64,000 bases of DNA from NCBI RefSeq assembly GCF_900096975.1, contig NZ_FMYQ01000018.1, positions 1 to 64,000 of the forward strand, in the 5' to 3' direction. This stretch comes from Paraburkholderia lycopersici (GTDB lineage Bacteria > Pseudomonadota > Gammaproteobacteria > Burkholderiales > Burkholderiaceae). Every line of letters begins with the position of its first letter. Positions within the stretch are counted from its first letter, which is position 1. Under the pieces are notes generated by a model. It ran no database searches. It saw only the letters and a program-made list of their open reading frames with translations, and had not been told where the DNA came from. The translations under genes and the position numbers were made by a program. Below are positions 1-8,663 of this stretch, piece by piece.

Positions 1-50
1 TTCCATTCTTCGTCCGACACATCCGTCGGGTAGGGTTTGCGTTTTGCCAT
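1..50 (-). CDS. IS5-family transposase, first 16 codons only
   Basis: An ATG at 50-48 on minus opens a frame reading MAKRKPYPTDVSDEEW and then leaves the window. This start is typical of the DDE transposases of IS5-family elements annotated in Burkholderia, where it begins the DUF4096-type N-terminal domain. It lies in a different frame from the interrupted ligase. Nothing of the catalytic domain is visible, so activity cannot be judged. Confidence 0.7.
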   Translation of the reverse strand, partial: MAKRKPYPTDVSDEEW

Positions 51-92
51 CCAGCCAGGATACCAGGTCTGGCCGGAAGTGCCTAACACGCT
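1..92 (-). mobile_element. 5' end of an IS5-family (IS427/ISL2-like) insertion sequence
   Basis: The element enters from the left edge and ends near position 92. On the minus strand its tip reads GAGCGTGTTAGGCACTTCC, directly preceded by CTA of a CTAG tetranucleotide (92-95), the kind of target IS427-group elements use. About 25 bases inside this tip a transposase reading frame opens at 50. The insertion interrupts the 3' end of the acyl-CoA ligase remnant, whose frame runs into the element without a native stop. The family is recalled from the protein start and the target site; the other end is outside the window. Confidence 0.72.
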
Positions 93-1632
93 CTAGCCGT
101 GCGGCGAGCGCGCGCAATGCTGTTTTTTGAATTTTTCCCGTTGAGGCCTTCGGAATTTCGTCGATGAATTCCACCGCGTCAGGCAGCCACCAAGACGTGA
201 AGTGTGTCGCCAAACGGCCGATTAGCTCATCAGCCGTCGCACTGCGGTCAGCTCGAAGTTTCACAAACGCAAACGGCCGCTCTTGCCACTTGGGATCGGG
301 CATCGCCACTACCGCCGCCTCCTGCACGGCGGGGTGGCTCAGTAGAGCGTTCTCAAGTGCCACCGAGCAGATCCATTCCCCGCCGGACTTGATCAAATCC
401 TTGAGCCTGTCGGTGATCTGGATATAACCCTCTGTGTCAATATGCGCGGCGTCTCCTGTTCGCAGCCACCCGTCGCCGCTCCACGAATCCGGTGAGACCG
501 TGTCGTAATATCCTGCTGCGACCCATGGTCCACGAACATGCAGCTCGCCGACGCTCTCGCCGTCCCAACGGGCCGCGCCCTGCCCGGTCATGATCCGCAC
601 GTCGACGAACGGAAGTGGCAAGCCCTGCTTCAGCCGATAACGCAGCGAGTGACCGGTATCGGCACCGCCCGCTTGCGTCAAATGCGGTTTGAGCGTCGAG
701 AACGCGCCGACCGGCGACAGCTCGGTCATGCCCCAGGCGTGCGTGGCGCGGATGCGGTGCCGGTCCAACGCGACCATCATCGATTCCGGGCAGGCGGATC
801 CGGCAACGACAAGACGCAGCGACGGCGAAAGCCGCTCACGGAGTTCCGGCGCTGAATCCAGCTTGTCGATCAGGCCATGCCATAACGAAGGCACGCCAGC
901 GGAAAGTGTCACCTGCTCGCTAGCCAGCAGATCGAACAGGCTCCCGGCGTCAAGGCGCGGGCCGGGCAGTACCATCCGGGTGCCTGTCAGCATGGCCGGC
1001 AAACGGTAGACACCAGCCATTGACATGAAACATCGGCACCACGGGCGCCAGAGTCTGCCGCATTGACAGATCGAACACGTCGGGTAACGAGATACAAAAC
1101 GCGTGAAGCACCAGCGCTCGATGACTGTAGACGACGCCCTTCGGCCGCCTGGTCGTGCCCGACGTGTAGCACATGCTTACCGGTGCGTTTTCGTCGGGCC
1201 GCCGAGAGGCACGACGATCACGTGCTCGAATCGCGTCGATGTGCGGATTCGCCTGTAGAGCGACAGCAAAACGTCGGCGATGATCAGAATGCGCGCACCC
1301 GCGTGATTCGCGATGTAGGAGATGTCGTTCGGAGCGAGCCGCAAATTCAGCGCATTGAGTACGCCGCCCGCTGCAGGCACGCCGAAATATGCCTCGATGT
1401 GCGCATAGTGATTCCACATCAGCGTCGCTACCCGCTCGCCCGGTCGAAGCCCCAGATCGCGCAGAGCACCTGCGAGCCGCGCGACGCGGCTCGCCAGATC
1501 GGCGACGCAACACCGGTGCGCGCCGCCATCCGGCATGCGCGAGACGATCTCCATGCGGCCGTGCACATTTGTCGCGTGAGTCAGAGTCCCGCGGACGGTG
1601 AGCGGAAAATCCATCATCGTGTGTTGCATCAT
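93..1632 (-). pseudogene. AlkK-like medium/long-chain acyl-CoA ligase, frameshifted and IS-truncated
   Basis: This is an AMP-forming fatty acyl-CoA (or acyl-ACP) ligase remnant. The first frame starts at 1632 and carries the N-terminal domain (WNHYAHIEAYFGVPAAGG, about residue 65). Near 1190 it shifts into the frame with the P-loop-like YTSGTTRRPKG and MFHVNGW. Near 1003 it shifts again into a frame carrying WGMTE, the adenylate hinge GWLRTGDAAHID and the C-terminal lysine motif IPKASTGKIQKT. That last frame has no stop from about 1000 down to 93, where the IS element begins. The start overlaps the stop of the upstream thioesterase, as in an operon. Two independent frameshifts plus the insertion make a functional protein unlikely. 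The substrate was probably a fatty acid, by family resemblance only. Confidence 0.85.
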
Positions 1633-2217
1633 CCGTTCACCCCTTCGTCATATTGAGCACCGGCACCAGCGCCGGCTCGGCATCGGCCGTCGCCGACGCA
1701 GCGTAGACTCCGGCCAGCTCCCGCCAGTTCTCGCACCCATCCCCGCGCGCCCTGCCCGGCGACGCGCGTCACACCGACCATACCGGTCGCCATCACTGCA
1801 CAACGCTGGTCCGATTCCAGAAGCCTGGCCTCAAGAAACACGACGCCTGACGCACGACGCACCGCATGGCACTCGACCATCTGCGCTTTGCAGCGCACCG
1901 GCTTCATGAAATGAAGCGATAGCTGTACGGTGCCGCAGGTGCGGCCGCGAAAGTGCAGAATGCCCGCAATCGACATCGCGCAATCCATCATGCCTGCGAT
2001 CATCGCTCCGTTCAGCCGCTCGGTGCCCAGCCCGCCTGCATGCGCGGGCGTGCCGGCGCTCGAGCACGAGCCGCACCGCGACGTCGTCGGCGAGGTCGAG
2101 CCGGACGCCCAGGTGATCGAGGACCGCCATCCGGGAAAGGCGCGCCTGCCAATCTGCCCGCTGCACCGTGGACATCGGAATGGAGAGAGCCGCACCCCCT
2201 TCAGGCCTGGCACTCAT
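1629..2217 (-). pseudogene. PaaI-type hotdog thioesterase, frameshifted
   Basis: The start at 2217 overlaps the stop of the radical SAM gene in an ATGA arrangement. The N-terminal part (MSTVQRADWQARLSRM, then a 'LDHLGVRLDL' segment) is in one frame. Near 2060 the frame shifts, and the second part carries the hotdog-fold core: GAMIAGMMDCAMSIA followed by GRTCGTVQLSLHFMKPV. Proteins of this family hydrolyse acyl-CoA or acyl-carrier thioesters. In this operon it sits between a radical SAM enzyme and an acyl ligase, which suggests release or proofreading of an acyl intermediate. The C-terminal 40 residues or so after 'GMVGVTRVAG' look low in information and may also be out of frame. Confidence 0.75.
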
Positions 2218-3215
2218 GCTGGCACACGCTCGACAGCCAGTTCCGTCGGCGTCTGAGCATCGACGAGCGCCGTCGCGGCACGATACGGTGACCAGATGAA
2301 CCGACGCCAATAGCTCTCCGCAACGTCGACCCACAGTCGCAGCACATCGAGACTTTCGACGGAATTCGCGAGGCTCACCATCAGCCAGCTATAGACCGCC
2401 TGTCTGTCGCGACAATCCTCGCAATGTCCCGATGTGCAGCAGCGCTCGAGCGTCTGGAGGTCCGCTTTCCAGGTGTTGAATAACGGCAGCGTCGGGTGGC
2501 CATTTTCCATGCGCCGCGCGTTGTCTGGATGATTCTGGCTAACGCTCGGGCACGTGTGGCGACCGAAAGCGCCGGGCCACGCCTTGCCTGTCACCATCGC
2601 CTCGATGTGGGCCGGATGGTTGACGACAACCTCGGGATAGGCCGCCTGCACGCGCAGCATTTCGGCGAGCAGCCGTCGCTCGTTCAGCATCTTGAGCGGG
2701 TGGCCGGTATTGTATTTGCTGTAGAAGTTGAAGCTGACCACATTGCCATTGTCGCGAATGCGCCTGACCGTAGGCTCGATATGCGTGATGTCGTCCTCGG
2801 TGGCTGCATACACGAACGTCGCGCGCGCGTCCTGATAATAGTTCTCAAGCGCGGTGTCGAAGAGTCCGGTGAACGGCACGCCGCTCGGCTTGATCGCGCG
2901 CAGCTTGTCGTCGAGCGGGCCGCCGCCGAAAAGCGAGATGAACACCGTCACGTTGCGGAATGGCTCGGCGTTTGGGAACGGCTTCAGCCCGTTAGTCGAG
3001 ATCGAGACGAAGCGCATCGCGGTCACGAATGCCTCGATACGCTCGGGAAACAGCGTCGGCTCGCCACCGATCAAGAGTGCCGTATTCACGCGATGCTTGC
3101 GCTGCGCGTTCGCGAACTCGCGTCATGCGTCTATATCCTTGTTCTCCTTCGCATGCTTGTCGTGGCCGAACTCGAAGAACCAGCATCCCTTGCAGCGGAT
3201 ATGCATAGTACGGCC
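2214..3215 (-). pseudogene. Radical SAM enzyme remnant with extra C-terminal cysteines
   Basis: Near 3200-3125 one frame reads MHIRCKGCWFFEFGHDKH, which looks like the second half of the radical SAM cluster motif (C-x-x-C), and it then hits a stop. The rest is in another frame that reads on to 2214 and carries the SAM-binding GGEPTLFPERI, then STNGLKPFPNAEP. Near residue 225 of that frame there is a cysteine cluster CCTSGHCEDC that could bind an auxiliary Fe-S cluster. The first cysteine of the CxxxCxxC motif is not visible, so the N-terminus seems lost in the same rearrangement that truncated the ferritin-like gene upstream. The substrate is unknown. The short stop/start overlap with the thioesterase shows they were one transcript. 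Confidence 0.75.
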
Positions 3216-3542
3216 GCTCCCGGAAGGGCTGCGCGAGCATGTTGCTCGTGTCAACGCCGATGTCCGCCAGCACTTCGGCACTCAGCTGATAGTGCTGCAC
3301 TTCTTCAGCGGCGCGCGCTCGCAGCAGATAACCTTTTCGTAGGCGTTCGGCGCCAGGCTGTAGAACACCTGTGTGTAATCGTCGGCCCCCGTCAACTCGC
3401 CTTCCGTATGCACGAGCATCAGGTGCGTGACGAGTTCCTGGTACTCCTTCGGCATGTTGCGTAAGTCTTCCGGCGTCTTGACCGCATGTTCTCCGAGCGT
3501 GGATTCAATCTTTGAGGAATTCATTTCTATTTGAGTTGCCAT
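3195..3542 (-). pseudogene. Ferritin-like di-iron protein remnant (PaaA/PaaC-like)
   Basis: A frame beginning around 3542 reads MPKEYQELVTHLMLVHTEGE and then YTQVFYSLAPNAYEKVICCE. Near 3315 it shifts within a GCGCGC run; the continuation AAEEVQHYQLSAEVLADIG supplies an ExxH di-iron ligand pair. This pattern resembles the PaaA/PaaC family of phenylacetyl-CoA epoxidase subunits and related ferritin-like oxygenases (PF05138). Family members are about 250 residues; here only about 115 remain before the sequence passes into the radical SAM remnant. I cannot tell which oxidation it performed. The start is uncertain: ATGs at 3599, 3542 and 3524 are all possible. Confidence 0.6.
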
Positions 3543-3652
3543 CGTGGTGGTTAGAATTCGGGAGGATGCTCCAGCAGAAGCCGGGGCTGGCGCATCCACA
3601 TCGCCGCAGAACCGACAAGAGCATCATCAATAAAAAAGTAGTCCGAACTTAT

Positions 3653-3683
3653 TTGATAGGGTACCGGTCTATCTGCATGTCAA
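3653..3683 (-). promoter_or_regulatory. Candidate promoter with internal dyad upstream of the oxygenase remnant
   Basis: On minus, TTGACA (3683-3678) is followed after 19 bases by TATCAA (3658-3653). Between and overlapping them is an inverted repeat GATAG-N9-CTATC (3655-3673). It lies in the gap between the exporter and the ferritin-like remnant, and so could start a second transcript for the last four genes. The 19-base spacer is longer than ideal. Confidence 0.35.
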
Positions 3684-3742
3684 TTTTTGCGTTTGAATAA
3701 ATTCGTCTACTTGCAGGAGTCGGCTAACCAGCACCGATGCGC

Positions 3743-5029
3743 TCACACTACCGCTGTTCTTTCGCGTGCCCAGGGCCTGAACGTGAGCCAAAGCAACAGG
3801 CCGGGGCATTGCAGCGCGAGATTGATGCCGAACGCCCATTGATACGCCTGTACAGGATACGCACCGCCCTGCGACGGCCAGTGCGCGATGACGGCGCCCA
3901 AGGCGGCCTGGATCACAAATGCGAGCAGGAACACGAGCAGATTGAATGAGGTGCTGACGCGCCCCGTCAGATGCGCCGGCACGCTCTGCGCGATGATCGC
4001 GTAATTCATGGTAGCCGCCGTGCCGAAGAACGTGAACCCGCAGGCGAGCAGTAGCGGGCTCCGCCCGTGGCCCCAGATCATGAGCGCCTGACAGACGAGA
4101 AAAACGGCGATGCCCCCTCCGCACACCGTGATCGGATTGACACCGAAGCGCTTGAGCCAGTCGGTCAACCAGCCGAAGCAAAGCGACCCGGCGATCATCG
4201 TCACGGTACCGGCAAGCAGCACGTCGGCCGCGCGAGCGCTATCCAGCCCGCCGGCATCGCGCAGCCATGCGCCCATCCACAGACCCTGCACGGCCATGTA
4301 GGTCGCGTGCGCGAAAATTGAATAGAGCGATATACGCCAGAACGAGCTGCTGCGAAATAGCTGCCCGATGTCGCGCCACATGTCGCCCAAGCGCGCTGTT
4401 TGTGCGACCGGGCGCGGCTCGGGCACAGCGAAGTAGATCAGCGCGCTGACGGCGACTGTACACATGCCGAGGACGACGAACACCTGCCGCCAATCGAGGT
4501 GTCGCAGCGCGACTTGCATCGGCGTCGTCGATGCCATCGCGCCAAAGCCGCCGACCGCGAGCAGCGTCGCGGTCGCCAGCGACAGGCGTTCGCGCGGTAA
4601 CCATTGCGAGCTGGCCTTGATCGCGGCCATCAGCGAGCCGGCGACGCCGAAGCCGATCAGTCCGCGTCCGATTGCAAGCATGGAGAGGCTGTGCGCATAC
4701 GCGAACACTACCGAGCCGGATGCCGCGATCAGCATCAACGGCGCTTGTCCGCGGCGGCAGCCATAGCGGTCGAGGGCGACGCCGATCGGCAATTGCGCGA
4801 GCGCGAAGGCGAGCAGATAGGCGCTCGTCAGCCAGCCGAGTGCGTTGGCGTTCAGGCCGAGTTCACGCGCCAGATCGGGATACACGACGGCGTTGACGTT
4901 GCGGTAGAGGTAGGACAAAAAGTGCGCCAGCGTGAAAGGCAGCAGAACGAAGACGACGATGGCCGCTTGCGAGCGGCCGCCGGGTTGCGCGGACGTGTCG
5001 GGTGAGGAAGGTGCAGACAGGTTCTTCAT
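3743..5029 (-). CDS. MFS transporter, intact
   Basis: A 428-residue major facilitator with about 12 hydrophobic segments. After transmembrane helix 2 it carries the loop GVALDRYGCRRGQ, a version of the conserved MFS loop motif, and near residue 150 a motif-C-like glycine-rich stretch (AVGGFGAM). The start at 5029 gives MKNLSAPSSPDTSAQPGG and fits the position just after the dehydratase remnant (35 bases). An in-frame ATG exists at 5272 but lies inside that remnant. It probably exported the cluster product or a related compound. It has no frameshift or stop, unlike its neighbours, so it may still be selected, or decay may simply not have reached it. Confidence 0.88.
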   Translation of the reverse strand: MKNLSAPSSPDTSAQPGGRSQAAIVVFVLLPFTLAHFLSYLYRNVNAVVYPDLARELGLNANALGWLTSAYLLAFALAQLPIGVALDRYGCRRGQAPLMLIAASGSVVFAYAHSLSMLAIGRGLIGFGVAGSLMAAIKASSQWLPRERLSLATATLLAVGGFGAMASTTPMQVALRHLDWRQVFVVLGMCTVAVSALIYFAVPEPRPVAQTARLGDMWRDIGQLFRSSSFWRISLYSIFAHATYMAVQGLWMGAWLRDAGGLDSARAADVLLAGTVTMIAGSLCFGWLTDWLKRFGVNPITVCGGGIAVFLVCQALMIWGHGRSPLLLACGFTFFGTAATMNYAIIAQSVPAHLTGRVSTSFNLLVFLLAFVIQAALGAVIAHWPSQGGAYPVQAYQWAFGINLALQCPGLLLWLTFRPWARERTAVV

Positions 5030-5063
5030 GACGTTTGCGTTCCTGTTTCCTGTGTCGAATGTT

Positions 5064-6665
5064 TCACGCTGCTCCCTCGCGCACTTCGGTGGCCTGCCAC
5101 GCTGGATCGGCAAGACACACGTGCGAGGTGCGGAATTCGCAGCAGTAGCGCCCGTTCTCGTCGGCGAGCCACAGATCGCCAGGCGCGGGCTGCATCTCGG
5201 AGAACAGCAGCGGCTCCCTTTTTCTCGCCCACTTAGCGAGCAGATCGATTGCGAACGGGTTGTAGAAGTCAACGTAGATCGGCTTCGGCTCGCTCGCGCA
5301 CTTCACGAACACGTAGCGCGGCAAGCCGCTCGCAGCGCCCCAGCCGCGCCACGCGAGGTAGTGACCGGCGTTTTCGAACGAATCGTCAGCCGCCTCGGGA
5401 AAACCGCCATCGATGCGCCACATGCGGCGCTTGAGCAGCACGCGGCCGAACGTCAGACGCCGTGGCTCGCTCTGGCCGATCAGCTCGCCCGCCAGGGCAA
5501 AACCCAGCCGGTGGAGCTCGGTGGGCATCACCGTAAGCAGGTCCTGCTCCGCTCGCGCGGTGCCGGTATGTCAGAATCCCGTCGCGCAAGGCAACCTCGC
5601 CCGCGCCCGCCCGCAAACGCCGCTTGCGGGCCACATGGTCGCCGCCGCTCGGTCGCGACTTGGGCAAGCTCATCGACATCGAGCCAGTCGATGTGCGAGC
5701 GCTGATAGTGCCTCGGCGAGTCGGCCGCCACGATCGTCGTGGGCGAAAGCGCCGCCGCGACCTCTTCTCGAATCGCCTCCGCGTACGGGCAGAAGGGTTG
5801 AGCTACGGGCTGCGATACCGTATGCACGGCCGGGTGCACCTCACCGATCACAATCTGGAAGTCGCCGCACCCTACCGCTTCGAGGCTTGGCGACGCGACC
5901 ATGAAATCGGGCGAATGGACCCGCGCAGCGGCCAGCGTAAAGTGCTTCGCGCGCGGTTCGTGCCGATCCGATGCCGCCATCAGGACCTCGAAGTCCGCGC
6001 TCGTCAGCGCGATCTGATCCGGTGTCGTGTGCCGCACCGAGACTTGCCCCCACGCATCGCGCACCATCGCGCGAACTGCTTCGGCAATCGGCTCGCATCC
6101 GAAAGCCGCAGCACAACCCAGTGCTCGAAGAACGTCTTGCGGGACGTGAGCCGGGGGCCAGGCGCTGTGTGTATGTCGAGGTTCGGCGCGGCGGCGCCCG
6201 CAAACCGGCCCCACGCGATCGGGCCGAAGAAGCTCGACGTATCGTTTTTCGCGCACAGCTGCTACAGGTAGTTCCATGCGAGCCGATATCGCTGGCGCGC
6301 GCGGCTGTCGTTACGCGCGGCGCCGTGTTCAACTAGCGCGTCGACGCGCAGCATCGACTCCGGATTCGAGAGGTACAGCGCTTCACGCGCTTTGGGCGAA
6401 CGGAAGAAATCAATGATGCGTTGCCGGCGCTCGGACAGCTCGCGCTCGTACGCTTTGTGCAACGCCGCTTCGCCTACGGCGAGCGGCGCCAGCTGAGCGT
6501 CGCACACATCGAGCAGGGGCGCCGCTCCAGCTTCGCGACCGATTCCGGCGCGGCCTTGCGCGCCACCTCCAGCAACGCGTGCTCACCTTGGGCCAACGCG
6601 GTCCGCGACTCGTCAACGCCCGCAATGTCGTCCGCACCCTCTCGAACAGCAGAAATGCGCCACCC
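5064..6665 (-). pseudogene. LanB-like lantibiotic dehydratase family protein, multiply broken
   Basis: Pieces in several frames together give a protein of about 530 residues. In order: an N-terminal segment ending ELSERRQRIIDFFRSPKARE; WNYL, then an in-frame TAG (6264-6262) where a glutamine is expected, then CAKNDTSSFFGPIAWGRF; a frameshift near 6095; CGDFQIVIGEVHPAVHTVSQ; two more frameshifts between about 5640 and 5540; and finally LPRYVFVKCASEPKPIYVDF and FSEMQPAPGDLWLADENGRY. The phrases nDTssFFGP, GDFqiViGEvHPAvhT and EPKPiYvDF are hallmarks of the lantibiotic dehydratase N domain, which uses glutamyl-tRNA in LanB proteins and aminoacyl-tRNA in PEARLs. No separate elimination domain is seen, which favours the small standalone type, but the gene is dead either way. 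Confidence 0.82.
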
Positions 6666-7159
6666 CAATTCAGCGACTGGTAGATGCGATCGAGCAATTG
6701 TTGCCGCACGCGCGGCGCGATGAACTGCACGGTGTAGTACGCAACGATCAGATCGCTCGGCTCGTACTCGAAAGACAGGGCGTCGCCGACGAGATACTGG
6801 ACGTTGTCCGGCTGCGGCGACACCTGCGTCAAATAGCGCTTCGCCTGATCGATCATGTTGGCTTCGATATCGATCCCCACCCAACGCACCGTGCCAGCAT
6901 GGCACTGTGCGAGCTGACGCGTAAGCGTGCCTGTCGAGCAGCCGATTTCATAGCAGACCGAATCGCGCTTGACGAAGAAATCGCTCAGCCCGAGGACGAT
7001 GCGATGACCGTCCGCATAGCGCGGCACCGATTTCGACACATGGGCTTCGAAATGGCGGGAAGTGTCCCCGCCGAAGCTCCATGAGGCATTGCCGGTCACG
7101 ATGCCGTCACCGGCAATGAGCGGCTTCTCGACAGCGGGGGCTTGCGGTATCTCTTCCAT
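6640..7159 (-). pseudogene. SAM-dependent methyltransferase, C-terminus lost
   Basis: The frame starts at 7159 (MEEIPQAPAVEKPLIAGDG). It has a clear class I methyltransferase core: motif I YEIGCSTGTLTRQLAQCH (about residue 72), the acidic loop VGIDIEANMIDQAKRYL, and VAYYTVQFIAPRVRQQLL with NWGGAFLLFE. It resembles the CmoA-like branch. After FERVR the frame degenerates into arginine-rich nonsense, while another frame continues straight into the dehydratase N-terminus. The last 60-80 residues of the methyltransferase and probably the intergenic gap are missing, consistent with a deletion that fused the two genes. Confidence 0.8.
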
Positions 7160-7309
7160 ATTGGGCTCGTTTCGAAATCGTCGTCATTCAAGCCGACACA
7201 GATTAATCTGCAATCCAAATCGAAACCTAGTCAAAAATTGCCGTAACCCAAAGAATGTTGAAGCGATTTTCGACGGCGAATACGCGCGGCGCCTCGACCC
7301 GGCCAGCGC

Positions 7310-8479
7310 TCAGGATAACCGCGCGAGCGCCGCCGCAAGCTGCGCCACGCCCTCCTCGATGCGCGGCGGCGGCACGGTGACAAACGACAGGCGCAGCGTA
7401 TGGGTATCGGCTACACCGGCGTAAAACGGAGAGCCGGGCACGAACGCGACGCGCGGTCCGCTCACCGGCGCCAGCGTTGTTTCGAGCAGGCGCGTGACGT
7501 CGACGGCGTCGAGAACGCGAGCCCACAGGAACATGCCGCCTTCGGGCACGTTCCAACTCATGCGCGACGCGCAGTGCGACGCGAGCGACGCCAGCATTGC
7601 ATCGCGCTGCCCCACATAGAGCGCGCGGATCTGCTTCACGTGCGCATCGAGAAAACCCGTGCGCAGCATCTCGTAAACCATGCGCTGCACGAATCCGGAT
7701 GTGTGCAGATCGGACGCCTGCTTCGTCTGCACAAGCTTCTTCATCAACGGCTCGGGCGCAATCGCGTAGCCGACGCGCAGGCCGGGCGCAACGATCTTCG
7801 AAAACGACCCGAGATAGATGACGCCTTCGCCATTCATCGACAGCATCGTCGGCAGCGGCTCACCAATATAGGCCAACTCACCATAGGGGTCGTCTTCCAC
7901 GATCACGACGTTGGCCTCCCGCATGGCTGCGACGAACTCACGGCGCCGTGCCAACGGCAAGCGCCGACCTGTCGGGTTCTGGAAATTCGGCATCGTATAG
8001 ACGAAGCGGGCGCCGCGAATCGCCGCCCCTGTCAGCGCTTCGGGTACGATGCCTGCGTCGTCGCACTCGATCGGGACCAGGGCCGGCTCGGACAGCGAAA
8101 AGGCCTGCAGCGCGCCGAGATAGGTCGGGTTCTCGACGAGAATCCGGCTACCCGGGTCGACGAGGACTTTCGCAAGCAGGTCGAGTGCCTGCTGCGAACC
8201 GGTGGTGATCAACACCCGGTCTGGAGTCACGTCATGACGATCGGCGATCCATTCGCGCAGCGGCGTATAGCCCTCGGTCGGTGCATATTGAAGCGCGGCA
8301 TCCGGTGCCTCATCAAGGATTCTTGCGCACGCTTCCTTCATCAAGCCGACCGGAAACGTTTGTGGCGAGGGGATGCCACCGGCAAACGAGATAACCGATG
8401 GATCTTCGGTGATTTTCAGTATTTCGCGAATAGCTGACGAAGTCAGACGCTGTGCTCGCTGGGAGATATCGAAATGCAT
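7310..8479 (-). CDS. PLP-dependent aminotransferase (class I, 2-aminoadipate/LysN-like)
   Basis: An intact 389-residue fold-type I aminotransferase. It shows the N-terminal SFAGGIPSPQTFPVG motif typical of the LysN/MocR-type aminotransferase group, TTGSQQALDLLAKVL for the PLP phosphate site, PNFQNPTGRR (about residue 175), DDPYGELAY with the ring-binding aspartate, and the Schiff-base lysine in LGSFSKIVAPGLRVGY (about residue 235). It probably interconverts an amino acid and its 2-oxo acid; the exact substrate cannot be read from sequence. It follows the AraC gene by about 180 bases and precedes the methyltransferase remnant by about 150, all on one strand, so it may belong to the decayed cluster or be an unrelated survivor. 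Confidence 0.88.
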   Translation of the reverse strand: MHFDISQRAQRLTSSAIREILKITEDPSVISFAGGIPSPQTFPVGLMKEACARILDEAPDAALQYAPTEGYTPLREWIADRHDVTPDRVLITTGSQQALDLLAKVLVDPGSRILVENPTYLGALQAFSLSEPALVPIECDDAGIVPEALTGAAIRGARFVYTMPNFQNPTGRRLPLARRREFVAAMREANVVIVEDDPYGELAYIGEPLPTMLSMNGEGVIYLGSFSKIVAPGLRVGYAIAPEPLMKKLVQTKQASDLHTSGFVQRMVYEMLRTGFLDAHVKQIRALYVGQRDAMLASLASHCASRMSWNVPEGGMFLWARVLDAVDVTRLLETTLAPVSGPRVAFVPGSPFYAGVADTHTLRLSFVTVPPPRIEEGVAQLAAALARLS

Positions 8480-8663
8480 ATATACGTCTCATGTTTGAGC
8501 CGTGGGGCGTTCGGTGACAAGCCCGCAGTGGGCCTGTCACTGTGGATTTCACAAGCCTAATTGCCGCGTCGAGACGCGCCCTAGTCAAAATTTGCGGCGT
8601 CTTCGCTTTTTTGCGCTATCCGAGACGGTAGTGAAACGATAGAAGCGGAGCCGGCGCGATGCA

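Noticed and set aside
3669..4181. A 170-residue minus-strand frame overlapping the end of the MFS gene
   Set aside because: It overlaps the MFS gene in another phase and its residues resemble a frame-shifted membrane protein, not a separate gene.
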